Shown here: piece by piece, positions 30,864 through 41,402 of the stretch
Layout of the letters: every line of letters starts with the position of its first letter
Position numbering within the stretch: the stretch's first letter is position 1
Assembly (NCBI GenBank): GCA_030581615.1
Contig: JAKTTT010000032.1
Span: 62,001 to 126,000 of the forward strand
DNA: 64,000 nucleotides
Source: Alloascoidea africana
Lineage: Eukaryota > Ascomycota > Alloascoideomycetes > Alloascoideales > Alloascoideaceae
Direction of reading: 5' to 3'
Program-made: the position numbers and the translations under genes
The notes under the pieces: model-generated
Seen by the model: only the letters and a program-made list of their open reading frames with translations
Told to the model about the DNA's origin: nothing
Databases searched by the model: none

Positions 30864-33800
30864 TCACTTTTTTCTTTGAAATCGGTAGGGCATCGATTTG
30901 GGTGCAACACAACCTCCAATGATCTTGACATATCTCCCATTGTAGGTCATAATATAAATATAATTCTTCTTTATCTTTGTTCGTTTGCTCACATTTAATC
31001 CTTGTTGCTCCCGGTCAAGTTTCTGCTCCTTCGGGTGTTCCACCTCCTGCGGTTCTTGTTGTTGTTGTTGTTTTCTCGTAATATCTGTTTTCATCACGCC
31101 GGCGGTTTCTTTCCCATTTTCAAACCTCGCTTGTGGACGTTCATTATACTGTGGGAGTTTCTCAAGTTCAGCCTCTGAACTTTCATTCACACGATAACTT
31201 CCAAAAACAACATCTGCTTCAAAATCAATAGGAGCATTATTGCATTGTAAAATATCAATAACTGCAAGTTTAGCACATCCCAATAAACAAGTCTCAACCC
31301 CAATAGGTGTCACCCGAACACATCCTTTAATCGCAAGATACTCCAACTCTAAACAATGCAGAGCAATTGCATTTAAAGACCCATCACTAACACTGGATCC
31401 ACAAAATGACATGTTGAGATAAGAAAGATGTGGACATCCAACTGCCAAAAACTCAATCGCAACATCGGAAAGTGCACAACAAAAGGAAAGATCCAAATGT
31501 TCCAAATTTCGTGCACTACTTGCTATTGTGGCTATCGTCTTGTCCGTAAGAAATGTACAATCTGTTAAAACCAACTTTTTCAAATTGGAAAATGGTCGAT
31601 AGGACCAATAGTTAAACCCAGCATCCGTTATTGTCGTACACCGCGTCAAATCCAAACTTTCCAATCGTTCACTCGCGTAAAGTGCTAAATGATACATTGC
31701 TCGATCTGTAACATGTTTGCAATATCCAAGTTTTATCCTCCTTAAATTCTTACAACCTAGAAACTTTGTGCTTTTCGTGTTACGTGATGCAGCTGATATC
31801 GTTGAAGATCTCGTCTCGTTATTTATCCTTAATTGTTGTTGCTGTTGCTGTTGCTGCTGCAGCTGTAGCTGCAGCTGTTGTTGTTGATGATGATGCTGAA
31901 ATAGTGATGATGATCCATACTCTCCTCCATAACCGCTACCAGAATTTGTTGGCGTCCCCGTTGACCAAACACTACTTCTCGATGATGCATAATTGGTCCC
32001 CTCTTGATCTTCTTCCACCCCCCAACCAATAAGCCGTTGAACAACCTCATCCTTGACTTTCCGGCAATTGGTAAGATCGATTTCTTCAAGATCAAGTCCA
32101 ATATTGGGTCCAGCAATGTCCATAATCGCCATGGCTCCAACCTCCCAAACCGATTTCATCTTTAAAATTCGAATGTTGCCTAAAATCCCCACCTCGTTTA
32201 TCAAATATGAAAACCCTTCATCAGTCAAATAAAAACAGTTGGAAATGTCGATGATTTTGGGCCTTGATCCTGCAAAATTCGTAATCTGAATAATCGCCTT
32301 GTCATCAATGCTCGTATTGTACTTTCTAAGATCCAAATTCTCGCAAAGAATAGGTAATGTTTGTAATAGTTCTTTCCAATGTCGACAAACCCGTTGAAAC
32401 CGCATCAAATCGGGGAGCTCCAGAATTTGGAAAACTTGAACTAGAAATGAATCGTGAAATGGACCAACGTTATAAACACTTGATCTTCTTCGCATTTGTA
32501 ATCTATGGTGGTTTTTCGCATAAAAAGGCACCAACATCCGATTTCTCCCACTGTTAGAAACCATTGGTGCTCTTGATGAACTTTGAATGTTGGGTAAAAC
32601 TGGTTCCAAGGGGAACTGAAGCGGAGATATGGATCGTGCTACATCTGGATTCACACTAAGATGGTATTTGGGACTTGTAAAACTAAAACTTCGATTCCTT
32701 TGTAATGCTGGTGGTGGTGTACTATGTCCTTCGAAAACAGACATTTGTACACCTTCATTAATTGTGCTGATGCTTTGGGATCTTGATTTCAAACTTGTTA
32801 TCGAACGCTTATTCATCGTATCATTGTCAGAATGTGGATCTACAGATTCTTCGCTTTTCCGCTTTCGTGATGATGCCTCTTGGTCCGAGTCTCCCTGATA
32901 ATCCCATATTTGCTTGAAAACCGGGGGAACAGGGATCATCGGCATTGGGGACATCAATGGCGCTTCAAAACTTTGAGATAATCGCTTTTTAAGATCTGAA
33001 AACGGTCTCAAATGCTCCGAAGGTTTTGCTTCGCCAATAGAGTTGTTATGTTGGTAATGGTCAACGAGGCTAGAAACAGCCATTTTGTGACTGTTATTAT
33101 TCTTGTGCTCAAGCCGCATCTTATAATACGTTGCATCTATCTTTTCCGAGTTGGCTCGATCCTGAGCAGTTTGTTGTATCTGTTTCTGAACTTCTGGATA
33201 ATTTCGACATAGCCAGTCCAATTTTGCACCTGTTACCACAAGTAACTCGACGATTGAAGCGCTACGAACGGTTGCTGTTCTCACACTCTGATCCGACAAG
33301 AATGCAATTTCGCCAAAGTACATTCCTGTTGTTAACCTTGCCAAAACTTTTGAATTGCCACTGTTGATAGTTGATTTTTGCTTTGCAAGCGCTGGATTAT
33401 TTGAAGCCGTACTAGGAACCTCCGCGTCTCCCAATACTTCCACTGATCCAGATGAAATGAAAAAAATGTCCTTTCCAAGGTCGTTCTTTTGAATGATATA
33501 TTCCAATGGTTCATATCGTCGAGGCTCTACACTCAGAGCTAGCTCGTGAATAATATGACTGGGTAATGAGGCAAACAATGGCAGCTTCTTGAGAAAGATC
33601 CTGGTCGAAATCGTGGCATCTATATCGTCTTGTACAATTGGAGAAGAAGGCGCCTGTTCCTTTGCATTATAGGATATTATTGGATCAGTATCTTGAATAC
33701 TTGCAAAATCGCTACTGCATCGTGCTGAGTCAGAATCAAACAGTTTTGGTAAGGGTAACGAATCATGACAATGTGAGGATCCTTTAGAAACACTTGGCAC

Positions 33801-35289
33801 GGACTTTGAAATTTTGGAAGGAAGAGTTAGTGAATTAGAGTAACGAGATATCTTAAATCCGGCACCCAAACCCTTGCGTTTTTTCTTCTCCAGCATTGCC
33901 AAACGTTCTTGTGCCTCATCTCGAATGATTCTTTCAATAGCAGGATAGTCGAGCAAAACATCGTTTATTGAAACAGCTGTTAAGACTCCAACTAGACATT
34001 TGGTACGGGTGACAACATTTGCTGTTCGTGGTCGTCGAAACAAAATGCCAATCTCTCTAGAACATCATTGTTTGTTAGAACGATACCAACATTATAATGC
34101 ATCCAACCATGTATTAAATATTTTATGATCGATATGGTCACGCCAGCTATTTTTTGGTTTTTTCTTTTTTTATCAAAAAGGAAAAAAAAAAAAAGAATAA
34201 AAGTGTTCCCGTGCTAGCGAAAAAGGAAGAGAGAAACCAAGTAAGGTACATGCGGAGCGAGCAGGGCAGCAAGTGCCATAATTTTTAACTTACCCAAAGA
34301 ATTGTCCTGCAGAAAGCTCGGCGTACAACGCTTCACCATCAAGAGAAGTGACTCCCACCACCCCTCTCAAGATCCAATACATTGCTTTTGCATCTTCTCC
34401 TTCAGTGATGATATACTCTTGCGGAGGGAACTGTTGTAGCCGCAATTTGCTGGCGACGGCCATTAGAAACGACAACGGAGCATTGTTGAAAAGAGGAAAG
34501 TTTCTAAACCTAGCCAAAATGTCAGGGGGTATACTGCTCTGCTTCAGAAAGAAGTTCATGTCGGCATCGTAGTTGACATCTTCGTCGTCTTCATTTTCTT
34601 CTGTGTGTGAGAATGAGGTATTGCTTGTCGCTGGTCTTTGATCTCTTGGACCATCTTGGTCTATCACCGTATTGCGTCTGCGGTGCTGTTGGTCAAAAGG
34701 GTTGGCATCTCCCGCGATAAGCTGAACAGATCTACGTCTTTCGGGAGGAAGTAATGGCGAGGATCTTGAAGGCGTAAAGAAGGGTGCTTGAACCTGTGTT
34801 GTAGTCGACGCTTTTCTATTCTTTACCATTTCGTCGTCAATGTGATGGTCATCAGACCCATTCTCCCACGGGCAGATCTGGACGGTGTTGCAATATATCC
34901 TAGGTGTCTCGACCTTCCAGGAAACCGCAGAAACCAGATGCGAACAAGTACTAAACCAATGGCGATCTGGGTTCGGAGACGTTAGCAAGGGCCAAAAGAG
35001 AAAGCGGTGATGGCAGAAAGGGCAAAGATATAAGATGGAAGATGGATGGGTGTTCGCTGGGCCCGAAGCTCTCGTCGGGTGTCGATCTATTTGATAGCCG
35101 CGTAGTGCGACGTCCACCGCCCAGAACAAGCCGCCGGCGGGCTGAGAATATCTTCACTCGCAGAGCAGAGCACAGGCCTGTCGGTTGTTCAGGAGACGAT
35201 ACGGTCCAGGGTGCTTTAGCCGTGTGACCGATGGAGCGGCCAGGTATTGGCTCGTATTGTAAAATTTTACCATTCCGCGTGGGCAGCAT
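30864..35289 (-). CDS. Two cyclic-nucleotide-binding domains + F-box + leucine-rich repeats
   Basis: A large predicted F-box protein with a cyclic-nucleotide input. The 3' exon (34056..30864) joins to an upstream exon ending at 34294: donor GTAAGT, branch point TTCTAAC, acceptor CTAG, intron 237 bases. The join restores GQFFGEIGILFRRPRTANV, a phosphate-binding cassette. Order: disordered N-terminus; cNBD1 across the intron (about 34530-33950); cNBD2 (about 33560-33170) with YFGEIAFLSDQSVRTATV; disordered linker; F-box near 32460-32310 (QILELPDLMRFQRVCRHW); then LRRs of the Grr1/AMN type (CTTITDAGFNYW, CTFLTDKTIATIA, CCALSDVAIEFLA) to 31200, interrupted by a His/Gln tract near 31810-31890. An earlier intron (35270..34967, donor GTAAAA, branch GCTAACG, acceptor CCCAG) would start the protein at 35289 (about 1294 residues); otherwise the first ATG is 34829 (1242). 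Likely an SCF substrate receptor; ligand and substrate unknown. Confidence 0.85.
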
Positions 35290-37905
35290 TTGCGGAAAAA
35301 GGAAAAAAAAGCTTCAAAAGTACCAAAAGCTTTGCTCTAAACCTATAAGAACGTCCCTGGTTTAGCGCAGCTAATCGGTTTTTTTTTTTCTTCTCACATG
35401 CTTGAAGAAACATTCTAAGTGCTCCAGTATGTTGGAATGTTTACGAAAGTTGAATGCCAAGTTCTACCCATGTGTAAATCGTTCCAATACTGAAAGTATA
35501 TTTCAAGAAAGCGTTACAAGGTTTTGGTATTCCTTTACTAAAAGATCTAGAATAGAAATAGCAGCTTCCTACTTCTCTCATCGTCCACGTAAGCGAGCTG
35601 ATAGGCTTTGGTTTCAAACTCATCAGAGACATCCAACCTACAGCACTTTTTTGGTGCCTCTCCAGAATGATAATCTCCCATCCAGTTCCTCAAAACTTTC
35701 AACAGAATGGGGAAATCACCGGCCGTTTTGTGCGTCCAATCAAGGCAGTTAATTGAGTTTGCTGGGGTTGACTGTTTTTCGACTCTGCTTTCAACCGTCT
35801 CCAGTGTGTCCATCCCCTACTACAATTCCACTCTCTTTGCCAAAACGAAAGTCCCTAACAAAACAACTGTTGCATATCATTCGCTTTATGTCTAAAAGCT
35901 TTTCCGGTCATGTACATTGCGGCAATGCTTTGCACCGCAAGTTGGATCTATAAAATGGTGCTTTAAATCCATGCAAGTCTCATGTCAACTTTTTCCTTAA
36001 CCCTGAAGGTTAATTCTAAGGGTAATGTGCCTTGTTGCTCCAGTTGGAAAATTCCCCAAATCTGAAAAGCAAAAAAAAAAAAAAAAAAAAAGAAAAAAAC
36101 AGAGAGAAATGTTTACTAGTGCATTAAGCTGTTTGAATGGTTTCACGTGTTTTTCATAAACAACCCAAATTTATATAAATTGATTCTTTGAAAAATCCTC
36201 AAGTTTACCAGATGTTCCGTCCTTTGTTCCCTCAGTTCGTGTGCAGATTAATTTCCGATACGCCCAGCACGACTGAGCCTGTGTTTGTGAGCATCTTGAG
36301 AGAGGCACTTGACTGGTCTTACATTCCATATTTAGAGAAAGCTTTGTTGTTAATAAAGCGCAAATAAGGGCCGGCTTGTTTTGTTTAAAATAAAAACTAA
36401 ACATCCTGAGAGAGAAAAATTAAAACAAAAGCATTAGAAATGCACAATTTAACTCCATGATTGATGCATGCTTCAAGTAAGATATTTTTAGTGGTTGATA
36501 AAAGAAAGTTGACCTTTTACAATCTTGTTCCTTGAAATCTACACTAACAGAAAGAAAAAAAAATGCATGTTTTTTGGACAGTTCTTAGTTACCACTTTTG
36601 CTGAATACAGTTGATAAGATGTGAAGGAGCAAGACTTTTATTATTGAGTATATGCTTGGACCTTTACACAGTTAACCTTTTTCTTTTTACGAGTAGCAAG
36701 TTTTCCCAAGAGTTAGGACTGGGCTAATTAAACCGAGATAACAGAAATAAAAAATTTGGAACAAACTATGATTAATGCCTCTGATTTATCTAGGATAAGG
36801 CCTGCGTCTCACTTGCAAAAATGTTAACAGCTTGATTATCGTCAACAAGAAGCTATCGATAAAGGTTTTTTCCTTTTCTGTAAACAAAGCCATTGTTGTT
36901 TCCTATGATCAAGAGCACCCAGAAATGCATTCCTCTTGATTTTACTAAACTTATCTCTTCTCTGATTAACCCAAAGAAAAAGCTTTTTATCCTTATTTCT
37001 CCCATATAGGTAAAGATCTGCTTGCGATTTAATCGTTTTTTGTCAAAAATGCATAAACGCTCATATCGCTTACATACAATTGAAACAAGTTGTATCTTGT
37101 GTCTACTATCTACTTCAAAATATTTTCAACGTTTTACATTGAATTCGAAACAGAACTAATAACTTTATCTTCAAGTCCCATATTGTAACCGTTAGCTTTA
37201 TCATTCTCATAGCTTTTTCTCGTTCATCCCAATCGCTCTCAAGTTTACAACATTTGTTTAGAAAACAAGTGCTTTGAACAGAATGTGGATCTTTATTTCC
37301 ACCTGCCTGTAAACAATGAACAGAAAGAGCAATACTTTCAAAATTTATTTTCTTTAAAATGAGAGTCAATTAGATATTCCTATATTCACAACATCATTGA
37401 GTGAAGATCTATACATACCTGGCAGTGATTCACGGCTAAACAACCTCAAAATTCATTTCACATTGCATTGAACTAGTTAAAAATTATTATACCTACAGAT
37501 CTACTGTTCTCCATAATTCTTCAACCCACTGATTTCAAGATACAAAGCAAAAAAACGCACTTACAAAGATTGATGAAATAGTGATGCTTTTACCTGTTAA
37601 CTTGAAAGCTATCAATATCGTTGAGAAAAATCATATCCATATCAAAAGCTTAAGGCTCATTGAAACTGCCGTATTGCAATGATAACCTTGACCCTACAAG
37701 GATTATATAAAATTCGCGAGCCTCGCAACGTCAACTCTTCAAAACGTGCTTTTTGATGCTTTGAACCTTAGCTCGATGTTGCACTTCTTAGGCAGTAATT
37801 GGGAGAGACCCCGGTCTCCCGGAACTTTTACGGATCTTCCCCGGAGATCGACTTATCTGCAGCTTTTCCAGATTTAGCCAGAGGTACAGCAAGAGCTGTT
37901 ACAGT
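35290..37905. other. 2.6-kb AT-rich gene desert
   Basis: The longest gene-free AT-rich stretch. It holds A/T runs (about 20 A at 36070-36090) and only short frames with no family resemblance. I searched by eye for tRNA boxes and snRNA signatures and found none. The right end (37810-37870) has several CCGG/CGG-containing motifs that probably belong to the promoter of the next gene. Replication origin, centromere or a non-coding RNA are possible but unsupported. Confidence 0.5.
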
Positions 37906-38773
37906 ATGTCCCTTAATCTATCGCTAACTCCTCAAAGTCAATCTGAACTGCCAGATCCAGCTACGGCAGTGAAGGAGGCATTGCAATTTATCGGCGGTGT
38001 CACTAGAAGCTGGACCAAGGACAGGTTGTTCAGATTAAAAGTCTCGTCCGAATCGGGCACGCCGGAAGATTCGCTTGCGAACATTCAGATTTTCAAAACA
38101 CAGTACAACGGGGAGCCATGGTTTGCAAGAGTTTCAAAACATAAACTCCCATTTTCCCTCTTTAAAAAAGGTCTATTGGATAATCACACGTTGAATGAGA
38201 AGAAATACATCGATATGCTAAAAGAGGTTCATGAAGTACCTTACGATAACTTGGAATCTTGGCAAGGTAAGCCTAACGATTGAGCTGAACAAACACATAG
38301 TAAAGCGTCAAATTTTGTGTGCTAACAGTCTGTTTCAGCTTATGCTGTAAAATATTCCTTTCCGTTTCCTCTTAGAGACAGGAGTATGAAAATTTGGATA
38401 CTTAGCATTCAGCCCGATAGCTCCAGAGACGAGTTTTTGGTTATTACACTACCCAGAGAGCCAACAAAAAACTATGATCTCGAGTTTAGCGAATTGGTAA
38501 AGTCCAAGTATGCTTCTGTAGAGAGAATCAGTGTAGGAGAGGATGGACTTGTCGAATGGATTATGGCAACAACGGTAAGAATTGTTTTGGAATTCCACTT
38601 TGAGGACCCCCACAGAACTAATTGTTACGGATTACAACTTGCAGAGCGACTCTGGCGGATTGCTACCGAGATGGGTTCAAAACGCATCAATTAGTCCCCA
38701 CTTGGCGGCTGACGTTCCTAGCTATATACACTGGGCTCTCCAAGACCACAGATCACTTTCTGGCAGCTCCTGA
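37906..38773 (+). CDS. DUF3074 (START-like) protein, three exons
   Basis: A predicted 241-residue protein of the fungal DUF3074 family, which has a START-like lipid-binding fold. Exons: 37906-38266, 38339-38574, 38645-38773. Introns are 72 and 70 bases, donors GTAAGC and GTAAGA, acceptors TTCAG and TGCAG, with branch points GCTAACA and ACTAATT. All phases fit. Recognisable parts are the N-terminal FIGGVTRSWTKDRLFRLKV, the middle EPWFARVSKHKLPFSLFKKG, the beta-strand AYAVKYSFPFPLRDRSM and the end GGLLPRWVQNASISPHLAADV, where LPRW and DVPSYIHW are family-like. No membrane segment or signal peptide. The molecular role of the family is unknown. The stop lies 53 bases from the convergent BET5 stop. 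Confidence 0.8.
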
Positions 38774-38826
38774 GAAATGAGATTTATGATTTCTACGGTC
38801 GATATAGTATGCCTTGATATGATTTT

Positions 38827-39569
38827 TTAAAAATTAGGAATTGTAACCTGGAAGAGACATAATATAATTATCCAACCCCCCAATAAACTTCTCGCTGGTA
38901 ATGACTTCTCCAGGTTTGAAATCAACTTGAGATAAGGCACTATTTGGAAAGATTCTTTAGTTAAACCAAAACACAGAAGAAAATAATTCAACCAGACATA
39001 CTTTTTCGTTACACACTCAATGTAAAGATTTGTGTAGATCTGTTTCATCACAAATTGTAAATCTTCCACTTTCAAATCACTAACCATCACAAACCGCAAG
39101 TTTGTAGCACTCTCCATAAAGTGTAACCGATATCGCGAAGTCGCAAAACTTATCACGTTATTTGTAGAGTTGAAAACCTCGTCTGAGTTCATAGTCATCG
39201 GATCCAGCTTTTTTGAGATGTTTCGTAGTGAAAAAACAACTCCAAAGATCAACTTTCCAATGTCTTCGACTGTCGCACCACCACCACCACCACCACCGCC
39301 ACTGCCTGACACGGCACCGGAGTTATTAGTGCTACTGACTACCGATGTCGGAGTCCCTGGAATATTAGCCAGCTGTTGCTTTTGGCCTGAGGTAACGCTT
39401 GATACGCTATCCCTGTATTGGCGTTGCTGTTGTCTGTGCCATTCTCGTTGAAAGATACATTGACCTAGTTAAAAATGCCGAGTTAGCGTAATGTTAAGTA
39501 GCAAATGCAATACTAAGAAAGGCCACTCTTACAATGCGAATCGAATATCCAGAACGAGTGTATTGTCAT
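38827..39569 (-). CDS. BET5: TRAPP complex core subunit Bet5 (TRAPPC1), two exons
   Basis: Longin-fold subunit of the TRAPP complexes, the Ypt1 exchange factor and tether for ER-to-Golgi traffic. Exon 1 (39569..39533) encodes MTIHSFWIFDSH; exon 2 starts at 39464 and continues CQCIFQREWHRQQ. Donor GTAAGA, branch point GCTAACT and acceptor CTAG give a 68-base intron and correct phase. Yeast Bet5 starts MGIYSFWIFDRHCNCIFDREW, a close match. Further matches are LIFGVVFSLRNISKKL and YRLHFMESATNLRFVMVSD. The predicted 224 residues exceed yeast (159) because of a Gln/Ser/Gly insert with nine Gly in a row between the first strand and the GVVFSLR helix. It is tail-to-tail with the DUF3074 gene and follows ENT3 on the same strand. 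Confidence 0.93.
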
Positions 39570-39715
39570 ATTACTACTTTCATGGACACGTTTGAACGGG
39601 CAATGGCGGTTCTCAGTGTTTGCGTAACATCCAAACACACAACAATCTGATTAAATACTATCCAAAGGCTACACAATACCAAGTCTCTATGTATACATAA
39701 GTTACTTAGAAGTCC

Positions 39716-41284
39716 TCAGAAAAGTAGGTCAAAATCATCTTTTTTAGGTGTAGAGGAGCTTGTGTTTTGTGGGGTCACTGACGTGGACGAGACGATTGTA
39801 TCAAAAGTAGACTGTCTCCGAGAGGAAAGGGAGGCCAGACTCTCATTATCTTTTGGTCCGTTTCTTGATTTAGAAGCCCCCGTCTTTGATTTGGAAACAG
39901 CACTCGAAAACAGATTCGAAAATGCATCGTTGCCACTGGACGCTGGCTTCACTGGCTGTTGGTGACTTATGGAGTTTGTTGTATTGGAAGACGCTGTATT
40001 AAGACCAGATGAAGACAAAGTCGAGAAAGAGGTGGATACAGGCGCTATGTGAGCTGTAGACGTCTGGGACTGGACAGGAGAAGAGATGAAAGCTGAAAAA
40101 TCATCCAACTGAGAGCTTGGGGCCTGAGTATTAGCGGCTGCACCCGAAGAAGGAGTAGCTGCAAACAGGCTAGCCAGAGCATCATTAGTCAACTTTGGCT
40201 TATCCGAAGAAGGTGCAGGCCCTCCGACAGCAGTCTGAAAGTCGTCAAACTCGTTATCGTCATCATCGTCGTCCTCTACAGCAGTTGCATTTTTCGTGGC
40301 AGCAGCAGGCTGGTTGTCGAAAGAAAAGAGATCCTGTTCTGGAGCAGCTGGAGTTGCCCTATTTGTACTGGGAGCTGCTCTTTTGGAAGAGGAACTTTTC
40401 TTTCCAGTAACCTCTTCATTATACTCCTCGTAGGTCTTGTTTTTGCTGGAAGAGCTATACGCAGAAGCATTCGTCTGTTGTCCAAACACTCCACCGTCTC
40501 CGTAAACTCCTGCAGATGAGGATTCTGGGACATCTTCATCATAATCATAAGATTGATGACGTCTGCTACCTCCATATCTTGAAGAGAACGAAACTGAAGG
40601 AGAGGAAGAAGCACCGGGGTAAAAAGAACTGCTTCCGCTGATTCCAGTGGAGCCGTCCGAGGCCATTCCTCCATACTTTTTGGCATTTTCTCGGGCCTTT
40701 TTACGTTCGGATCGGATCAAGCTGTCATCGCTGAGCAGAGTAAGAACTTCCTTGGCTCTATTTCGAACGTTTATACCTTGGTCCTTGCCGTTGTGATCAA
40801 CGTAACGGAAGGATTTGAGTATGCTAATCAAACTCGAGTTGATTTTGGCATCATCAATAACTCGTTCGGCACCATTCTTGATAAGGTATTCGAGAAGCTG
40901 AAGCGACTTGTAGATCTGTCTCCATTCAGGAGCCGTCTTCTCCTGGAACCTGCGAAATATCATACCCAGAATCTCGTTTCTTGTCTGATAGGAGTATGTT
41001 CCACTGGCAATTTCTGCCATGAGCGTGCTGCTTGCACCCCAAGGTTCATTATTTGTCGCTTCTCGTACCTTGGCTTCCATCTCTGTATAGTTCATGACCA
41101 CTGGAAAAATTGAGTCTGTTAGACAATGTTTTTTTTACTAACCCTCTTCCCTCTCGGGGAGGGGAAAAGGGCGGGAAATGGAGAACAAGAAAGTATGGAT
41201 GAGCATACCGTTTTGGGCCTTTCGTACGTAGGCCTTGACGTCGTACAACGAGACGTTCTGGAGAGTATCCTTGAGTAAATCCAT
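39716..41284 (-). CDS. ENT3: Epsin-like ENTH protein Ent3 (TGN/endosome clathrin adaptor), two exons
   Basis: A 486-residue epsinR-type adaptor binding PI phosphates, SNAREs and clathrin/GGA/AP-1 at the trans-Golgi and endosomes. Exon 1 (41284..41209) encodes MDLLKDTLQNVSLYDVKAYV..., exon 2 starts at 41100 with VVMNYTEMEAKVREATNNE. Donor GTATGC, branch point TCTAACA and acceptor CCAG give a 108-base intron; the join reads KAQNVVMNYTEME, as in yeast Ent3. The ENTH domain covers about residues 25-165 (PEWRQIYKSLQLLEYLIKNG, INVRNRAKEV). The disordered tail has an ear-binding type motif NEFDDFQTAVGG and ends DDFDLLF. Ent1/2-type ubiquitin-interacting motifs are not evident, in line with Ent3. Confidence 0.93.
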
Positions 41285-41402
41285 CTTGACTACAAAAGGC
41301 GTGGCGGATTAAGGAATCAGGAAAGCAATATTTGACAAGTATACAAAGTCAGAAGAAAAAGGGCTTTGGGGAGTGACAAATGCATCCAAAAACAGTTACT
41401 AA

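Noticed and set aside
34951-35289. Independent 112-codon gene
   Set aside because: Its ATG is better explained as a possible first exon of the F-box gene; the rest of the frame has no resemblance to a protein family.
35341-35385. GGTTTAGCGCAGCTAATCGG resembling a tRNA A box
   Set aside because: No matching B box within tRNA distance and no acceptor stem; it ends in a T run by chance.
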